Shown here: piece after piece, positions 5,448 to 5,463 of the stretch | Position numbering within the stretch: the stretch's first letter is position 1 | How the letters are laid out: each line of letters begins with the position of its first letter | Source: Actinomycetota bacterium | GTDB lineage: Bacteria > Cyanobacteriota > Vampirovibrionia > Obscuribacterales > Obscuribacteraceae | NCBI GenBank assembly: GCA_903970355.1 | Contig: CAJCIF010000124.1 | Coordinates: 1-5,463, forward strand | Direction: 5' to 3' | Length of the DNA: 5,463 nucleotides | Made by a program: the position numbers and the translations under genes | Notes under the pieces: generated by a model | What the model was told of the DNA's origin: nothing | Seen by the model: the letters and a program-made list of their open reading frames with translations, nothing else | The model's database searches: none

Positions 5448-5463
5448 AGATCGGAAGAGCACA
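5448..5463 (+). other. Illumina TruSeq adapter remnant at the contig end
   Basis: The last 16 bases, AGATCGGAAGAGCACA, are identical to the beginning of the standard Illumina TruSeq read-1 adapter. They interrupt the MlaE-family frame where the protein should continue with its last membrane helix. They are not genomic sequence, apart from possible chance agreement of the first base or two. Confidence 0.93.

Overview
The window carries five protein genes: four complete ones and one cut off by the right-hand end. There are no RNA genes, insertion sequences, phage genes or CRISPR arrays that I can see. Base composition is mid-range and all gene products look like chromosomal housekeeping or envelope proteins. 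The organism is probably an uncultured diderm bacterium known from shotgun assembly: the last 16 bases match the start of the Illumina TruSeq adapter, so this is the raw end of a contig. Phylogeny is uncertain. A futalosine-pathway menaquinone gene rules out E. coli-like lineages. The MlaE-type permease reads, from memory, closest to the cyanobacterial/chloroplast TGD1 branch, so a non-photosynthetic Cyanobacteriota relative is possible but unproven.

Layout. Positions 22-1365 (+) encode a guanine deaminase with all expected metal ligands. A convergent 128-bp gap with a likely terminator hairpin separates it from mqnD (1494-2339, -), a menaquinone (futalosine pathway) enzyme. Upstream of mqnD on the same strand lies a lipoprotein with an ARPP-1-like domain (2395-3522, -), interrupted by a proline-rich linker. 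A 222-bp gap follows, holding a perfect 17-bp palindrome and a second copy of its core. Next is an intramembrane site-2 (M50) metalloprotease (3745-4566, -). A 123-bp divergent promoter region then separates it from an MlaE-family lipid-transport permease (from 4690, +), which runs into the adapter.

There is no evidence that the five genes form one pathway. Purine salvage/degradation, menaquinone synthesis, an envelope lipoprotein, a membrane protease and a phospholipid/ABC permease sit side by side, mostly with separate promoters. Two minus-strand genes (mqnD and the M50 protease) have perfect TATAAT -10 boxes. The M50 one sits so close to the start codon that the mRNA may be nearly leaderless. 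I found no convincing new multi-gene system. The points most worth checking are the adapter tail, a His-to-Ser change at the proposed catalytic position of MqnD, the palindrome pair upstream of the lipoprotein, and the possible leaderless protease transcript.
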